DNA from: Deltaproteobacteria bacterium
Lineage (GTDB): Bacteria; Desulfobacterota; BSN033; UBA1163
Assembly (NCBI GenBank): GCA_018333535.1
Contig: JAGXTA010000045.1
Span: 1 to 47,288 of the forward strand
Length of the DNA stretch: 47,288 nt
Direction of reading: 5' to 3'
Position 1 is the stretch's first letter; the number at the start of each line of letters is the position of its first letter. A program made the translations under genes and the position numbers. Of this stretch, positions 47,236 to 47,288 are shown one piece after another. The notes beneath the pieces are model-generated. The model had not been told where the DNA came from and did not search any database. It saw only the letters and a list, made by a program, of their open reading frames with translations.

Positions 47236-47288
47236 TGGATTCATTTTTCAATTCAGTGAACGTTATTTTTTATAATGTCGATTTGCAG

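Overview
The window looks like part of the chromosome of an uncultured, probably anaerobic deltaproteobacterium (Desulfobacterota). This is inferred from gene content: a TAXI-type TRAP transporter, a 2-hydroxyacyl-CoA-dehydratase-like protein pair with its ATPase activator, several B12-binding radical SAM enzymes, a bacterial inositol-1-phosphate synthase next to a deoxyhypusine-synthase-like gene, and many short dispersed intergenic repeats. No rRNA, tRNA or CRISPR array was seen.

Layout. 0-3.7 kb: the tail of a transposase at the left edge, a DUF3108 protein, a 55-residue Cys-rich protein, a TIGR04076-type protein and an FAD flavoprotein. 3.7-8.8 kb: a TRAP uptake system (TAXI binding protein, DUF1850 protein, fused permease) split by an opposite-strand LarA-like gene. 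8.8-12.3 kb: a lipoprotein aminopeptidase, then divergent inositol phosphate synthase and deoxyhypusine-synthase-like genes. 12.4-18.7 kb: a proteostasis block (ClpX-like ATPase, DnaJ-like co-chaperone, Lon-like protease), then RsmE. 18.7-21.3 kb: an accessory island with a BrnT/BrnA toxin-antitoxin pair, a small orphan gene, a Dam-type methylase and the frameshifted remnant of its partner. 21.9-27.4 kb: a TIM-barrel protein, a CPA2 cation/proton antiporter, TatA/B-TatC and RadC. 27.5-30.4 kb: an ATP-grasp enzyme carrying an in-frame repeat insertion, a DUF3473-type polysaccharide deacetylase and a GT2 glycosyltransferase. 30.4-43.5 kb: a long same-strand biosynthetic run. 43.7-45.5 kb: two zinc-ribbon membrane proteins. 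45.6-47.2 kb: a BglII/BstYI-like restriction-modification pair on the minus strand.

The best candidate for an undescribed system is the 30.4-43.5 kb run. A SPASM radical SAM enzyme is followed by two HgdB-like proteins, each with a three-cysteine set, and an activase with both of its bridging cysteines. Next come an LpxL-like acyltransferase, an acyl carrier protein, a FabD-like acyltransferase that has lost the malonyl-binding arginine, a hotdog thioesterase, three B12-binding radical SAM enzymes and a FabG reductase. No ketosynthase is present. The set suggests building or modifying an unusual carrier-bound acyl chain, possibly placed on a lipid; the product cannot be read from sequence.

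A second theme is regulatory. Three minus-strand promoters (LarA-like gene, brnTA, restriction-modification operon) place the predicted transcription start at or within about 3 nt of the start codon, which implies leaderless mRNAs. In the latter two, a perfect inverted repeat sits in the spacer between -35 and -10, as an autorepressor operator would.
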